Source: Streptomyces sp. MRC013
Lineage (GTDB): Bacteria > Actinomycetota > Actinomycetes > Streptomycetales > Streptomycetaceae
DNA: 64,000 bases
Direction: 5' to 3'
Assembly: GCF_023614235.1 (NCBI RefSeq)
Contig: NZ_CP094264.1
Span: forward strand, 2,914,001-2,978,000
The notes beneath the pieces are model-generated. The model was not told the DNA's origin, made no database searches, and saw only the letters and a list, made by a program, of their open reading frames with translations. The translations under genes and the position numbers were made by a program. This document shows, piece after piece, positions 45,370 to 53,475 of this stretch (within the stretch, counting starts at the first letter, position 1; each line of letters begins with the position of its first letter).

Positions 45370-45836
45370 GAGGACCTCCACCAGGCCTGGTCTCGTCGCC
45401 GGCACGTCTTCGGTGCCGACGGGCAGGAGAAAATACCCACCCGCTTCGTTGAACGACGGCAGGCACGGCGAGGCATTCCGCCATAAGAGTGGTGAAGTCG
45501 TCGCCCCGGCGGCGAAGAGGGCCGCGGGGGGAAAAGCGGTACCAGCCTGTCCGTGAGAAGGATTGAGAAAGACAGCAGGCTGGCACCGCCGCTTCGGAGG
45601 CGAGGAGTACCCCTCCGAAGGCGCCGAACCGGGGCCGCGGCCGTGGTCCTGGGAGGCCCGCGCATCCGCCGCTGCGCTTCGGCATCCTGTGCAACCCGCC
45701 GCGGCGGGGCGAAGTTCTCCGGAGTCACCCGGATGCGGGATTACCACGACAAGCGGCGACCGCCGCCGAGCCGCTTCCGCACGCCGGCGCGCGCCGGGAG
45801 GACCCGCCCGGCCGGGAACACCCCGGCGGGCGCCGG
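45370..45836. other. Upstream region of secreted protein B, no gene seen
   Basis: This probably contains the promoter of the small secreted protein pair. Open frames are low complexity. Confidence 0.4.
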
Positions 45837-46199
45837 TCAGTAGACGAGGGCCTGCGCCCCGTCCTCCACGACCTCGCTCAGGAACACCTGGGCGCCGGCG
45901 ATCCGCACGCCCTCGATCACGTCCTCCTCCGTGATGTCCCGGCGGGCCGCGCACTGCGTGCACAGGGTGATCCGGCCGACCGCGCGGATCGTCTCGATCA
46001 GGTCGGGCAGCGGCGCGGCGTGCGGCAGCTCGAACCCGGCGGCCCTCCCCGGCAGCGCGAACCAGGAGGACTCCCCGGTCAGCCACAGGGAGACCTCGAC
46101 GCCGCTGGCCGCGGCGACCGCCGCCAACGTGAACGCCTGCGAGCACCGTTCGGGGGCGTCGGCCCCGGCGGTCACCTTGATCACGAGCTTCTTCGCCAT
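45837..46199 (-). CDS. DsrE-family protein
   Basis: A 120-aa DsrE/F-like protein (MAKKLVIKVTAGADAPERCS, VSLWLTGESSWFALPG, ITLCTQCAARRDITEEDVIE, VFLSEVVEDGAQALVY). The C-x-x-C in LCTQC is the likely reactive site. The family handles persulfide sulfur or acts as peroxiredoxin-like subunits. It stands alone between the secreted pair and the nitrobindin cluster. Confidence 0.85.
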   Translation of the reverse strand: MAKKLVIKVTAGADAPERCSQAFTLAAVAAASGVEVSLWLTGESSWFALPGRAAGFELPHAAPLPDLIETIRAVGRITLCTQCAARRDITEEDVIEGVRIAGAQVFLSEVVEDGAQALVY

Positions 46200-46543
46200 G
46201 CCCCGAACTGTAATGCGCACGGGCGCGCCCCCTCCCGCCGCACGCCGGCGGGGCGTGCGGCCGGGACCCGGGGCGCCCGGGCGGCCCGTCCCGGAAGGAC
46301 CCCGGTCCCCCTTCCCGCAGGGACCGGACCTCCGCGGAAGGGGGCCGAACGGCGGCGCCCGGGCGGCTCCCGCGGGCGTGCGGGCGGTTCCCGCCGGGCG
46401 GCTCCCGCCGACCGGGCCGGCCCCGACCGGACCGGCCTCCTCCGCGCCCCGCCCCACCTCACGGGGGCGGGCCGGCCCCCACCCATTAGGCTGGGACCAG
46501 GTCCCCGTACCGGACCGCCCGTCGCCCATCCGAGGAGCCCCCC

Positions 46544-46645
46544 GTGCTTGAGGCCTTCTTCTCCGCCCTGCTGGTCCTGGTCTGCGTCGGCGTCCTCGCC
46601 TTCGCCTGGCTGACCGTGAAGAAGCTCTACCAGGGTCAGCGCTGA
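46544..46645 (+). CDS. 33-aa single-pass membrane peptide
   Basis: GTG 46544 with GAGGAG 7 bp upstream encodes MLEAFFSALLVLVCVGVLAF then AWLTVKKLYQGQR. One hydrophobic helix with a basic C-terminus predicts an N-out/C-in membrane peptide. It lies 40 bp before the nitrobindin gene and is probably co-transcribed. I recall such a peptide upstream of nitrobindin in other Streptomyces, without function. Confidence 0.7.
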   Translation: MLEAFFSALLVLVCVGVLAFAWLTVKKLYQGQR

Positions 46646-46685
46646 CCCCCCGCACCCGCACAGATCGCCGGAGCAGCCTGACACC

Positions 46686-47258
46686 ATGATCCAGATCCCG
46701 TCCGACCTGCACCCGGACCTCGTCCCCCTCGCGTTCCTCCTCGGCACGTGGGAGGGCGCGGGCGTCTCCGACTTCCCCGGCGCCGAGAAGTGCAACTTCG
46801 GCCAGTCCGTGACCTTCGGCCACGACGGCCGGGACTTCATCGAGTACACCTCCCGCACCTGGGTCCTGGACGCCGAGGGCGGCAAGGTCCGCCCGCTGGA
46901 GAGCGAGAGCGGTTACTGGCGCATCGGCAAGGACCGCAGGGTCGAGGTCGTCATGGTCCGCGACCAGGGCGTCGTCGAGGTCTGGTACGGCGAGCTCGCC
47001 GAGAAGAAGCCGCAGATCGACCTGGCGACCGACGCCGTCGCCCGCACCGCCGCCTCCGGCCCGTACAGCGGGGGCAAGCGGCTCTACGGGTACGTCAAGA
47101 GCGACCTGATGTGGGTCGGCGAGAAGGCCACCCCCGAGGTGCCGCTGCGCCCGTACATGTCGGCCCACCTGAAGAAGGTCGTCACCCCGGAGGAGGTCGA
47201 GGCCATGGCGAAGGGCCTGGGCGACCTGCCGGACGACGGCATCGCCTTCTTCCGGTAG
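46686..47258 (+). CDS. Nitrobindin-like heme-binding beta-barrel (FABP-like)
   Basis: A 190-aa beta-barrel with the nitrobindin N-terminal motif LGTWEGAGVSDFP and the family's SESGYWRIGKDRRVEVVMVR. The C-terminus has MSAHLKKVVTPEE with the heme-coordinating His in the usual region. M. tuberculosis Rv0813c is the nearest characterised relative I recall. It may bind heme and detoxify NO or peroxynitrite. Confidence 0.87.
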   Translation: MIQIPSDLHPDLVPLAFLLGTWEGAGVSDFPGAEKCNFGQSVTFGHDGRDFIEYTSRTWVLDAEGGKVRPLESESGYWRIGKDRRVEVVMVRDQGVVEVWYGELAEKKPQIDLATDAVARTAASGPYSGGKRLYGYVKSDLMWVGEKATPEVPLRPYMSAHLKKVVTPEEVEAMAKGLGDLPDDGIAFFR

Positions 47259-47296
47259 CCCCTGCCGAGCCGGCCGGTGCTCCTACACTGGAGCGC

Positions 47297-47746
47297 GTGG
47301 TGAGCACCGACTGGCAGAGCGACCTCAGGCAGCGCGGCTACCGGCTGACGCCGCAGCGCCAGCTCGTCCTGGAGGCGGTGGACGTGCTGGAGCACGCGAC
47401 ACCCGACGACATCCTGACCGAGGTGCGCAAGACCGCCTCCGGCGTCAACATCTCCACCGTCTACCGGACCCTGGAACTCCTCGAGGAGCTGGGTCTGGTC
47501 AGCCACGCCCACCTGGGCCACGGCGCGCCCACGTACCACCTCGCCGACCGCCACCACCACCTGCACCTGGTCTGCCGGGACTGCCAGGGCGTCATCGAGG
47601 CGGACGTGTCGGTGGCGGCCGGTTTCACCCGCGAGCTCCTCGACGCGTTCGGCTTCGACACCGACATGAAGCACTTCGCGATCTACGGCCGGTGCCGGGG
47701 CTGCACGCGGAAGGCGCGGACGGGGGCGCCGGAGGACGGGTCGTAG
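47297..47746 (+). CDS. nur: Nickel-responsive Fur-family repressor Nur
   Basis: A 149-aa Fur-family regulator that matches S. coelicolor Nur as I recall it almost throughout: DLRQRGYRLTPQRQLVLEAV, ISTVYRTLELLEELGLVSHA, HGAPTYHLADRHHHLHLVCR and DTDMKHFAIYGRC. The HHHLHLVCRDC and CRGC elements supply metal and structural sites. Nur represses nickel transport and controls superoxide dismutase genes. The first of two tandem GTG codons (47297) lies 7 bp after TACACT, suggesting leaderless translation; GTG 47300 is the alternative. Confidence 0.92.
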   Translation: MVSTDWQSDLRQRGYRLTPQRQLVLEAVDVLEHATPDDILTEVRKTASGVNISTVYRTLELLEELGLVSHAHLGHGAPTYHLADRHHHLHLVCRDCQGVIEADVSVAAGFTRELLDAFGFDTDMKHFAIYGRCRGCTRKARTGAPEDGS

Positions 47747-47756
47747 GCTGGACGCC

Positions 47757-48737
47757 ATGCAGCGCCCTTCACCGACCAGCCCCCTGCTGTCCCTGCCCGG
47801 TGCCGTCCCCGCCGAGGGGCGGGACGAGGGCGTCGCCGCGCACTACGGCGACCCCTTCCGCGAGCAGCGCGCCCTCGCCGCGGGAAGCGGCCTCGTCGAC
47901 CTCTCCCACCGGGGCGTCGTCACCGTCGGCGGCGAGGACCGGCTGAGCTGGCTCCACCTGCTGCTCACCCAGCACGTCAGCGAGCTCCCGCCCGGCCGCG
48001 CCGCGGACGCGCTGATCCTCTCCGCGAACGGCCACGTCGAGCACGCCCTGTACCTCGTCGACGACGGCACGACGGTGTGGGCGCACGTCGAGCCCGGCAC
48101 GCGGGAGGCGCTCCTCGCCTACCTGGAGTCGATGAGGTTCTTCTACCGCGTGGAGATCGCCGACCGCACGGACGACGTCGCCGTGGTCCACCTCCCGGCC
48201 GGCTCGATCGCCGGAGTGCCGGACGGGACCGTCGTCCGGGAGACCCCGCACGGCCGGGAGCTGTTCCTGCCGCGCGGCGAGCTGGAGGCGTACGCCGCCG
48301 CGCACGGCCCGCTCGCCGGGATCCTCGCGTACGAGGCGCTGCGCGTGGAGGCGCACCGGCCGCGGCTCGGCTTCGAGACCGACCACCGCACGATCCCCCA
48401 CGAGATCGGCCTCATCGGCCGGGCCGTCCACCTCCAGAAGGGCTGCTACCGGGGCCAGGAGACCGTCGCCCGCGTCCACAACCTGGGGAGGCCGCCGCGC
48501 CGCCTGGTCTTCCTCCACCTGGACGGCAGCGAGGTGCACCTGCCGCAGCACGGCGCGCCCGTACGGCTCGCCTCCGACGGCCCGGAGGGGCGGCAGCTCG
48601 GCTTCGTCACCACGGCGGTCCGCCACCACGAGCTGGGCCCGATCGCCCTGGCGCTGGTGAAGCGGAACGTGCCGGTCGACGCGCCGCTCCTCGCCGGCGG
48701 GACGGCGGCGGCGCAGGAGCCGGTGGTGGAGCCGTAG
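47757..48737 (+). CDS. ygfZ: YgfZ/GcvT-like folate-binding Fe-S assembly protein
   Basis: A 326-aa GcvT-fold protein with the YgfZ signature KGCYRGQETVARVHN and its conserved Cys, preceded by the LSWLHLLLTQHVSELPPG folate-binding region. YgfZ proteins help maintain certain Fe-S enzymes using tetrahydrofolate. The nur stop codon forms part of a TAGGCT -10-like box 7 bp before the ATG, so it may be leaderless and separately expressed. Confidence 0.9.
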   Translation: MQRPSPTSPLLSLPGAVPAEGRDEGVAAHYGDPFREQRALAAGSGLVDLSHRGVVTVGGEDRLSWLHLLLTQHVSELPPGRAADALILSANGHVEHALYLVDDGTTVWAHVEPGTREALLAYLESMRFFYRVEIADRTDDVAVVHLPAGSIAGVPDGTVVRETPHGRELFLPRGELEAYAAAHGPLAGILAYEALRVEAHRPRLGFETDHRTIPHEIGLIGRAVHLQKGCYRGQETVARVHNLGRPPRRLVFLHLDGSEVHLPQHGAPVRLASDGPEGRQLGFVTTAVRHHELGPIALALVKRNVPVDAPLLAGGTAAAQEPVVEP

Positions 48738-48756
48738 GGCTCCGTACCGGTCGGGG

Positions 48757-49182
48757 TCAGACGTCGACGATCACCGTGAACGGGCCGTCGTTGGTGAGCG
48801 AGACCCGCATCCGCGCGCCGAACCGGCCCGTCGCCACGGTCGCCCCCATCTCCCGCAGCCGCGCCACGACCTCGTCGACCAGCGGCTCGGCCACGTCGCC
48901 GGGGGCCGCCGCGTTCCAGGTGGGGCGGCGGCCCTTGCGGGCGTCCCCGTAGAGGGTGAACTGGGAGACCACCAGCAAGGGCGCGTCCACGTCCGAGCAG
49001 GACTTCTCGCCGTCCAGCACGCGCAGTCCCCACAGCTTCCGCGCCAGCCTCGCCGCCTCGTCGGGGGTGTCCTCGTGGGTGACGCCGACGAGGACGCACA
49101 GGCCCTCGCCGACGATCTCCCCGACCGTCTCGCCCGCGACCTCGACCCGGGCCCCGTCGACCCTCTGCACCACCGCTCGCAT
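48757..49182 (-). CDS. dtd: D-aminoacyl-tRNA deacylase
   Basis: A 141-aa DTD. Start [20 protein letters not shown]; active-site motifs [15 protein letters not shown] and [11 protein letters not shown] (Gly-cisPro-type motif) are present. It removes D-amino acids and glycine wrongly charged on tRNA. It is convergent with ygfZ, only 19 bp apart. Confidence 0.94.
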   Translation of the reverse strand: MRAVVQRVDGARVEVAGETVGEIVGEGLCVLVGVTHEDTPDEAARLARKLWGLRVLDGEKSCSDVDAPLLVVSQFTLYGDARKGRRPTWNAAAPGDVAEPLVDEVVARLREMGATVATGRFGARMRVSLTNDGPFTVIVDV

Positions 49183-49294
49183 ACGGCCCAACCTACCGGG
49201 GCCGAACGGGTGCACAGGACTGCGCGCCGCATGAGGGAGTGGCACCATGCCTGTCAGGCGGTGCGCCTGAAGCACCGGTCGAGGGGACGGAAAC

Positions 49295-49972
49295 ATGAGC
49301 ACACCTGGCACCGGGCGGCAGCCCGGCCCCACCACGGCCGCCTGTGCCGGTCCGGCGCTGGAGCGGGCCCGTCCGCCGATGCAGCGGTCCGCCGCCGGGC
49401 CGTCCGCCGCCGGAGCGGGGACGGCGGGCGGGACGAGGCGGGGAGCCGGCCTGGCCGCGCCGGAGGCCGTACGACCGCCGGAGTCCACCATGTCGCCCGA
49501 CCTGAGGACACTGCACCTCGACGAGTTGCGGACACTGCGGCGCGACTCGCACGCCGACGAGGCCGACCTGAGTTACGTACGCCGGTTGCTGCAGGGCCGC
49601 ATCGACATCCTCCGCGCGGAGCTGGCGCGGCGGGCGGCGCCGGAGGTCCCGGTGGTGGACCGGCTGCCGGAGATCCTCGTCGACGCGCCGTCGGTCCGCC
49701 GCCCCGCTTCCGCGCGGCACCTGACGCTGTCCACGCCGAAGAGCGAGGAGTACCGGGTGCTGGCGGCCGAGATGCTCGCCGAGGTGGAGCTGTCCGACCT
49801 CGGCGCCCGCACGGACACCGAACTCCGCGAGGCGATGGGGCGGCTGGCCCGGCACGAACAGGTGGTCTCCCGCCGCCGCCAGGAGCTCCAGCGCACGGCG
49901 GACGACTGCGGCGCGGAGATCGCCCGCCGGTACCGGGAGGGCGAGGCGCAGGTCGACGACCTGCTGGTGTGA
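49295..49972 (+). CDS. rsiG: RsiG, c-di-GMP-dependent anti-sigma factor of WhiG
   Basis: A 225-aa protein. About 65 N-terminal residues are disordered (Ala/Gly/Pro). Two antiparallel helices each carry a perfect copy of the RsiG c-di-GMP motif E-x3-S-x2-R-x3-Q-x3-D: E89-S93-R96-Q100-D104 and E188-S192-R195-Q199-D203. In S. venezuelae RsiG bound to c-di-GMP holds sigma-WhiG inactive and so delays sporulation. The longer start at ATG 49295 is supported by GGGGACGGAAAC; a shorter ATG at residue 66 ([13 protein letters not shown]) is a possible alternative. Confidence 0.92.
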   Translation: MSTPGTGRQPGPTTAACAGPALERARPPMQRSAAGPSAAGAGTAGGTRRGAGLAAPEAVRPPESTMSPDLRTLHLDELRTLRRDSHADEADLSYVRRLLQGRIDILRAELARRAAPEVPVVDRLPEILVDAPSVRRPASARHLTLSTPKSEEYRVLAAEMLAEVELSDLGARTDTELREAMGRLARHEQVVSRRRQELQRTADDCGAEIARRYREGEAQVDDLLV

Positions 49973-49997
49973 GGCGGTGGCGGAGGGTGGAGAAGAC

Positions 49998-50029
49998 CCT
50001 GCCGGGGGCCGGGCGGAGGGACCGGCAGG
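49998..50029. terminator. Hairpin between rsiG and the ABC exporter genes
   Basis: Arms CCTGCCGG / CCGGCAGG with a 16-nt GC-rich loop, between convergent genes. Confidence 0.5.
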
Positions 50030-50050
50030 TGTCGTGCCACCGCGTGCGCG

Positions 50051-50803
50051 TCACTTCGTGCGGGCGCGGAAGAGCACGCCCGACAGGCCCAGGGCCACCG
50101 CCGCCAGCCCGCCCCACCACGCCAGCGCGATCCACGGGGCGTCGCCCACCGGCCGGTCGAGCAGCAGGCCCCGCAGCGACTCGATCACCGGTGTGACCGG
50201 CTGGTGCTCCGCGAAGCCGTGCAGCCAGCGCGGCATCGTGTCGATCGGGACGAACGCGCTGCTCGGGTACGGCAGGAACATCATGAAGAAGGTGAACCCG
50301 CTCGCCGCCTCCGGGGTGCGCGCCAGCAGCCCGGCCGCCGCCGACAGCCACGACACGGCCAGCACGAACGCCAGCAGCAGCCCCAGCGCCGCCGCCCACC
50401 CGGCGAACCCGGCCTCGGGGCGGAAGCCGATCAGGAACGCGACGCCGACGACGAGGGCCGTCGACAGCACGTTCCGCAGCACGCTCGCCCCGACGTGCCC
50501 GGCGAGGATCGGCGTCGCCCCCACGTCCAGCGAGCGGAACCGGTCCACAATCCCGGCCTTCATGTCCTCGCCGACCCGCACGGCGGTGGTGGACGCGCCG
50601 AACCCGGCGCACAGCAGCAGGACACCGGGCACGACGTACGTCACGTACGAGGTGCGCGTGCCGGTGTCGATGGCGCCGCCGAAGAAGTAGACGAACACCA
50701 GCATCAGCATCACCGGCAGCACCATGGCGGTGATGAGCGCGTCGGGGTTGCGGCGGCCGAGCCGGACGCTCCGGCCGACGAGGGTGAGGGCGGCGTCAGA
50801 CAC
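50051..50803 (-). CDS. ABC-2 type drug exporter permease (DrrB-like)
   Basis: A 250-aa ABC-2 permease with six helices, starting MSDAALTLVGRSVRLGRRNP. The family-typical sequences YVVPGVLLLCAGFGASTTAV, ED-MKAGIVDRFRSLDV and FLPYPSSAFVPIDTMPRWLHG are present. It overlaps the ATPase gene by 8 bp, the usual DrrA-DrrB arrangement for antibiotic export. Regulation is probably by the divergent TetR. Confidence 0.9.
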   Translation of the reverse strand: MSDAALTLVGRSVRLGRRNPDALITAMVLPVMLMLVFVYFFGGAIDTGTRTSYVTYVVPGVLLLCAGFGASTTAVRVGEDMKAGIVDRFRSLDVGATPILAGHVGASVLRNVLSTALVVGVAFLIGFRPEAGFAGWAAALGLLLAFVLAVSWLSAAAGLLARTPEAASGFTFFMMFLPYPSSAFVPIDTMPRWLHGFAEHQPVTPVIESLRGLLLDRPVGDAPWIALAWWGGLAAVALGLSGVLFRARTK

Positions 50804-51895
50804 GGTGGGGCTCCTTCGCGGCGGTTCCGGTTCCGAGGACGGTGGCGGTGGCGGCGGTTCCGGTTCCGGCTCCGGCTCCGGTCAGGGCGAGGAACACGTC
50901 GTCGAGGGTCGCGGTGCGCACCGCGAAGCGGGCGATGTCGGTGCGGTCCGGATCGAGCGCGTCGAGCAGCGCCCGCACCTGCGGGGCGGTTCCGTCGGTG
51001 GGGAGTCCGAGCACGAGGCCCTCGGGGGGACCGGACGGGACCGGTTCCCGCGGGGCCGGTGCGGACGCCACGGGGCCGGAACCGGCGGGCGTCGCTCCGC
51101 GGGCCACCGCCCGCGCCCCCGCCGCGAGGCGGCCGTACGCCTCCGCGTCCGCGGCCACCAGGTCCAGGCGGTGGCCGGCCACGCGGGACTTGAGCGCGTC
51201 GGCCGTCCCCTCGGCGACGATCCTCCCCCGTCCACGACGGCCACGCGGTCGGCCAGCCGGTCGGCCTCCTCCAGGTACTGGGTGGTGAGGAAGACCGCCG
51301 CGCCGCCCGCCGCCAGATCCCGTACGACCTCCCACAACTCCTGGCGGCTGCGCGGGTCGAGGCCGGTCGTCGGCTCGTCCAGGAAGACCACCTCGGGCTC
51401 CCCGACGAGCCCGGCCGCCAGGTCGAGGCGGCGCCGCATCCCGCCCGAGTAGGTGCCGACGAGCCGGTCGGCGGCGTGCGCGAGGTCGAACCGCTCCAGC
51501 AGCGCGGTGGCGCGGTGCCGGGCGGCGCGCCGGGACAGCCCGGACAGCCTCGCCGTCGTGCGCAGGTTCTCGGCGCCGGTCTGCTGGTCGTCCACGGCCG
51601 CGTACTGCCCGGTCAGGCTGATGGCCCGGCGGACGCGGGCGCGTTCGGCGACCACGTCGTACCCGGCGACCCGCGCCCTGCCGCCGTCCGGCGGGGTGAG
51701 CGTGGCCAGGACGCGGACGGTGGTGGTCTTCCCGGCGCCGTTCGGGCCGAGCAGGGCGAAGACGGTGCCGCGCTCCACGCGCAGGTCGAGCCCGTCGAGG
51801 ACGGGGACGTTCCGGTACGACTTGCGGAGGCCGAGGGCCTCGACGGCGGCACCGGTGACGGCTTCCGCGGCGGTGCGGGCGGTATGGCCCGGCAT
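50796..51895 (-). pseudogene. ABC drug exporter ATP-binding protein (DrrA-like), single-base frameshift
   Basis: The first 220 residues are a normal DrrA-type ATPase: GLRKSYRNVPVLDGLDLRVE, Walker A LLGPNGAGKTTT, signature TYSGGMRRRLDLA, Walker B VVFLDEPTTGLD, then FLTTQYLEEADRLADRVAVV. After DRVAVVDGG the frame is lost; one base on, RIVAEGTADALKSRVAGHRL, a DUF4162-like C-terminal domain and LDDVFLALTGAG complete the protein. The lesion is a missing base in the C5 run at 51225-51229. The span of 1100 bp is one short of a multiple of three; corrected length is 366 aa. It may be an assembly error, as in mshD. The permease start lies inside its last codons. Confidence 0.87.
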
Positions 51896-51911
51896 GGCGT
51901 TCCCCCTTACT

Positions 51912-51948
51912 GCGTATGTCATACGCGCTACTGCGTAAGGCTTACGCA
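51912..51948. promoter_or_regulatory. Twin TetR operators between exporter and tetR
   Basis: Two palindromes: GCGTATG-T-CATACGC (51912-51926) and TGCGTAA-GGC-TTACGCA (51932-51948). Their centres are 21 bp apart, about two helical turns, on the same DNA face. They fill the divergent promoter between the ABC ATPase and tetR, so the TetR product very likely controls both. Confidence 0.78.
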
Positions 51949-52009
51949 TTACTAGGATGGGTGTCAAGCGGCCCGGCGCCCGGGCCGGGGTCCGGAAGGG
52001 GTGGAGCCG

Positions 52010-52762
52010 GTGGCGGACGGTGGCGGTACGGGGCTCACACCCGGCCTGGAGGCCGCCTGGGGCCTGCGGGAGCGCCCCGCCAAGGGACCCAGGCCCGGCC
52101 TGAGCGTGCACCGGATCGTGGACGTGGCGGTCGCCCTGGCCGCGTCGGAGGGCCTCGCGGCGGTCTCCATGGGGCGCGTCGCGAAGAAGCTGGGCGCCTC
52201 CACCATGTCGCTGTACCGCCACGTCGGTTCCAAGGACGAGCTGTACGTGCTGATGCTGGACGCCGCGATCGGCGCGCCCCCGGATCCGCCGCCGCCCGGC
52301 ACCGGCTGGCGCGACGCCCTGGCCCGCTGGGCGTGGGCGCAGCGCGAGATGTTCCAGCGCAACCTGTGGGCGCTGCACGTCCCCGTCTCCGGCCCCCCGG
52401 TCACTCCCCACTCGGTGGCGTGGTGGGAGGCCGGCATGGCGGCGATGGCGGACACGCCGCTGGACGAGGGGGCGAAGGTCTCGGTGGTGCTGCTGCTCGG
52501 CGGGTTCGTGCGGAACGAGACCCGGGTGATGGCCGACATCGCCGCGGCGGCCGCGGCGACGGGCGACACGCCCGAGCAGGTGATGGGCCGCTACGGCCGC
52601 ACGCTGCGGCTGCTGGCGGACCCCGGGCGGTATCCGGCGGTGGCGCGGGCCCTGGAGTCCGGCATCATGGACGGCCCCGGCGACCCGGACGACGAGTTCC
52701 GCTTCGGTCTGGCCCGCCTGCTGGACGGGGTCCAGGTGCTGGTGGAGCGGCAGCGTGGCTGA
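52010..52762 (+). CDS. TetR-family regulator of the ABC exporter
   Basis: A 250-aa regulator with HTH LAAVSMGRVAKKLGASTMSL followed by YRHVGSKDELYVLMLD, and the large TetR_C_1 ligand domain seen in tetracycline-type repressors (WAWAQREMFQRNLWALHVPV). GTG 52010 is preferred because GGAAGGG and GGAG lie at proper distances; GTG 52001 is too near the GGAAGG. Divergent from the drug exporter with two palindromic operators between them. Confidence 0.87.
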   Translation: MADGGGTGLTPGLEAAWGLRERPAKGPRPGLSVHRIVDVAVALAASEGLAAVSMGRVAKKLGASTMSLYRHVGSKDELYVLMLDAAIGAPPDPPPPGTGWRDALARWAWAQREMFQRNLWALHVPVSGPPVTPHSVAWWEAGMAAMADTPLDEGAKVSVVLLLGGFVRNETRVMADIAAAAAATGDTPEQVMGRYGRTLRLLADPGRYPAVARALESGIMDGPGDPDDEFRFGLARLLDGVQVLVERQRG

Positions 52763-52779
52763 GGGGGGGCGCGGGGCCG

Positions 52780-53427
52780 GTGAGGGGCGCGGGGGCGGGT
52801 GGCGGCTCGGCCGCCGGCCCCGGCCTGCGGGAGCGGAAGAAGGCTCAGACCCACCGGGTCATCTCGGATGCGGCCGTCGCCCTCTTCCTGGAGCGCGGTT
52901 TCGACCGGGTCTCCGTCGCCGAGGTGGCGGCGGCGGCCGGGGTCTCGAAGCCGACGCTGTTCCGGTACTTCCCGGCCAAGGAGGACCTGGTCCTCCACCG
53001 GTTCGCGGACCACCTCGACGAGGCCGCGCGCGTGGTCGCCGCCCGCGGGGAGGGCGTCGGGCCGCTGGCGGCGCTGCACCGGCACGTCCTCGACGGCCTC
53101 GCCCGCCGCGATCCGGTCACCGGGCTGAGCGACGAGCCATCCGTCCTCGCCTTCCACCGGCTGCTGTACGGCACCCCGAGCCTGGTGGCGCGCTTGTACG
53201 CGTACCAGGGCGAGTCCGAGCGGGCGCTCGCCGGGGCGCTCGGCGGGGGCGTCGGGGCGCGGCTCGCGGCGGGGCAGGTGATCGCCGTGCTGAGGGTCCT
53301 GGCGGAGGAGAACTGGCGGCGGATCGAAGCCGGGGAGAGCGCGGAGGCGGTTCGTCCGGACGCGGTCGCGGCGGCGGACACGGCGTTCCGCCAGCTGACG
53401 GGGGGACTGGCGGACTGGGTCCGTTAA
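52780..53427 (+). CDS. Second TetR-family regulator
   Basis: A 215-aa regulator beginning with a Gly/Ala-rich stretch and then LRERKKAQTHRVISDAAVAL, with HTH FDRVSVAEVAAAAGVSKPTL then FRYFPAKEDLV. The C-terminal ligand pocket is of the type found in MftR/AcrR relatives. The start is GTG 52780, 18 bp after the preceding tetR, so both are probably one transcript. Its target is unknown; the AT-rich GTTAAAACGTTACTAGGTTA segment just after it, upstream of the helicase, is a possible site. Confidence 0.85.
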   Translation: MRGAGAGGGSAAGPGLRERKKAQTHRVISDAAVALFLERGFDRVSVAEVAAAAGVSKPTLFRYFPAKEDLVLHRFADHLDEAARVVAARGEGVGPLAALHRHVLDGLARRDPVTGLSDEPSVLAFHRLLYGTPSLVARLYAYQGESERALAGALGGGVGARLAAGQVIAVLRVLAEENWRRIEAGESAEAVRPDAVAAADTAFRQLTGGLADWVR

Positions 53428-53475
53428 AACGTTACTAGGTTAAAAAAGAGACCCGGTTGCTTTATTCTCGGGGGA

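Noticed and set aside
53428..53475. Rifamycin-associated element upstream of the HelD-like gene
   Set aside because: The GGGGCTTGC-type inverted repeat is absent.
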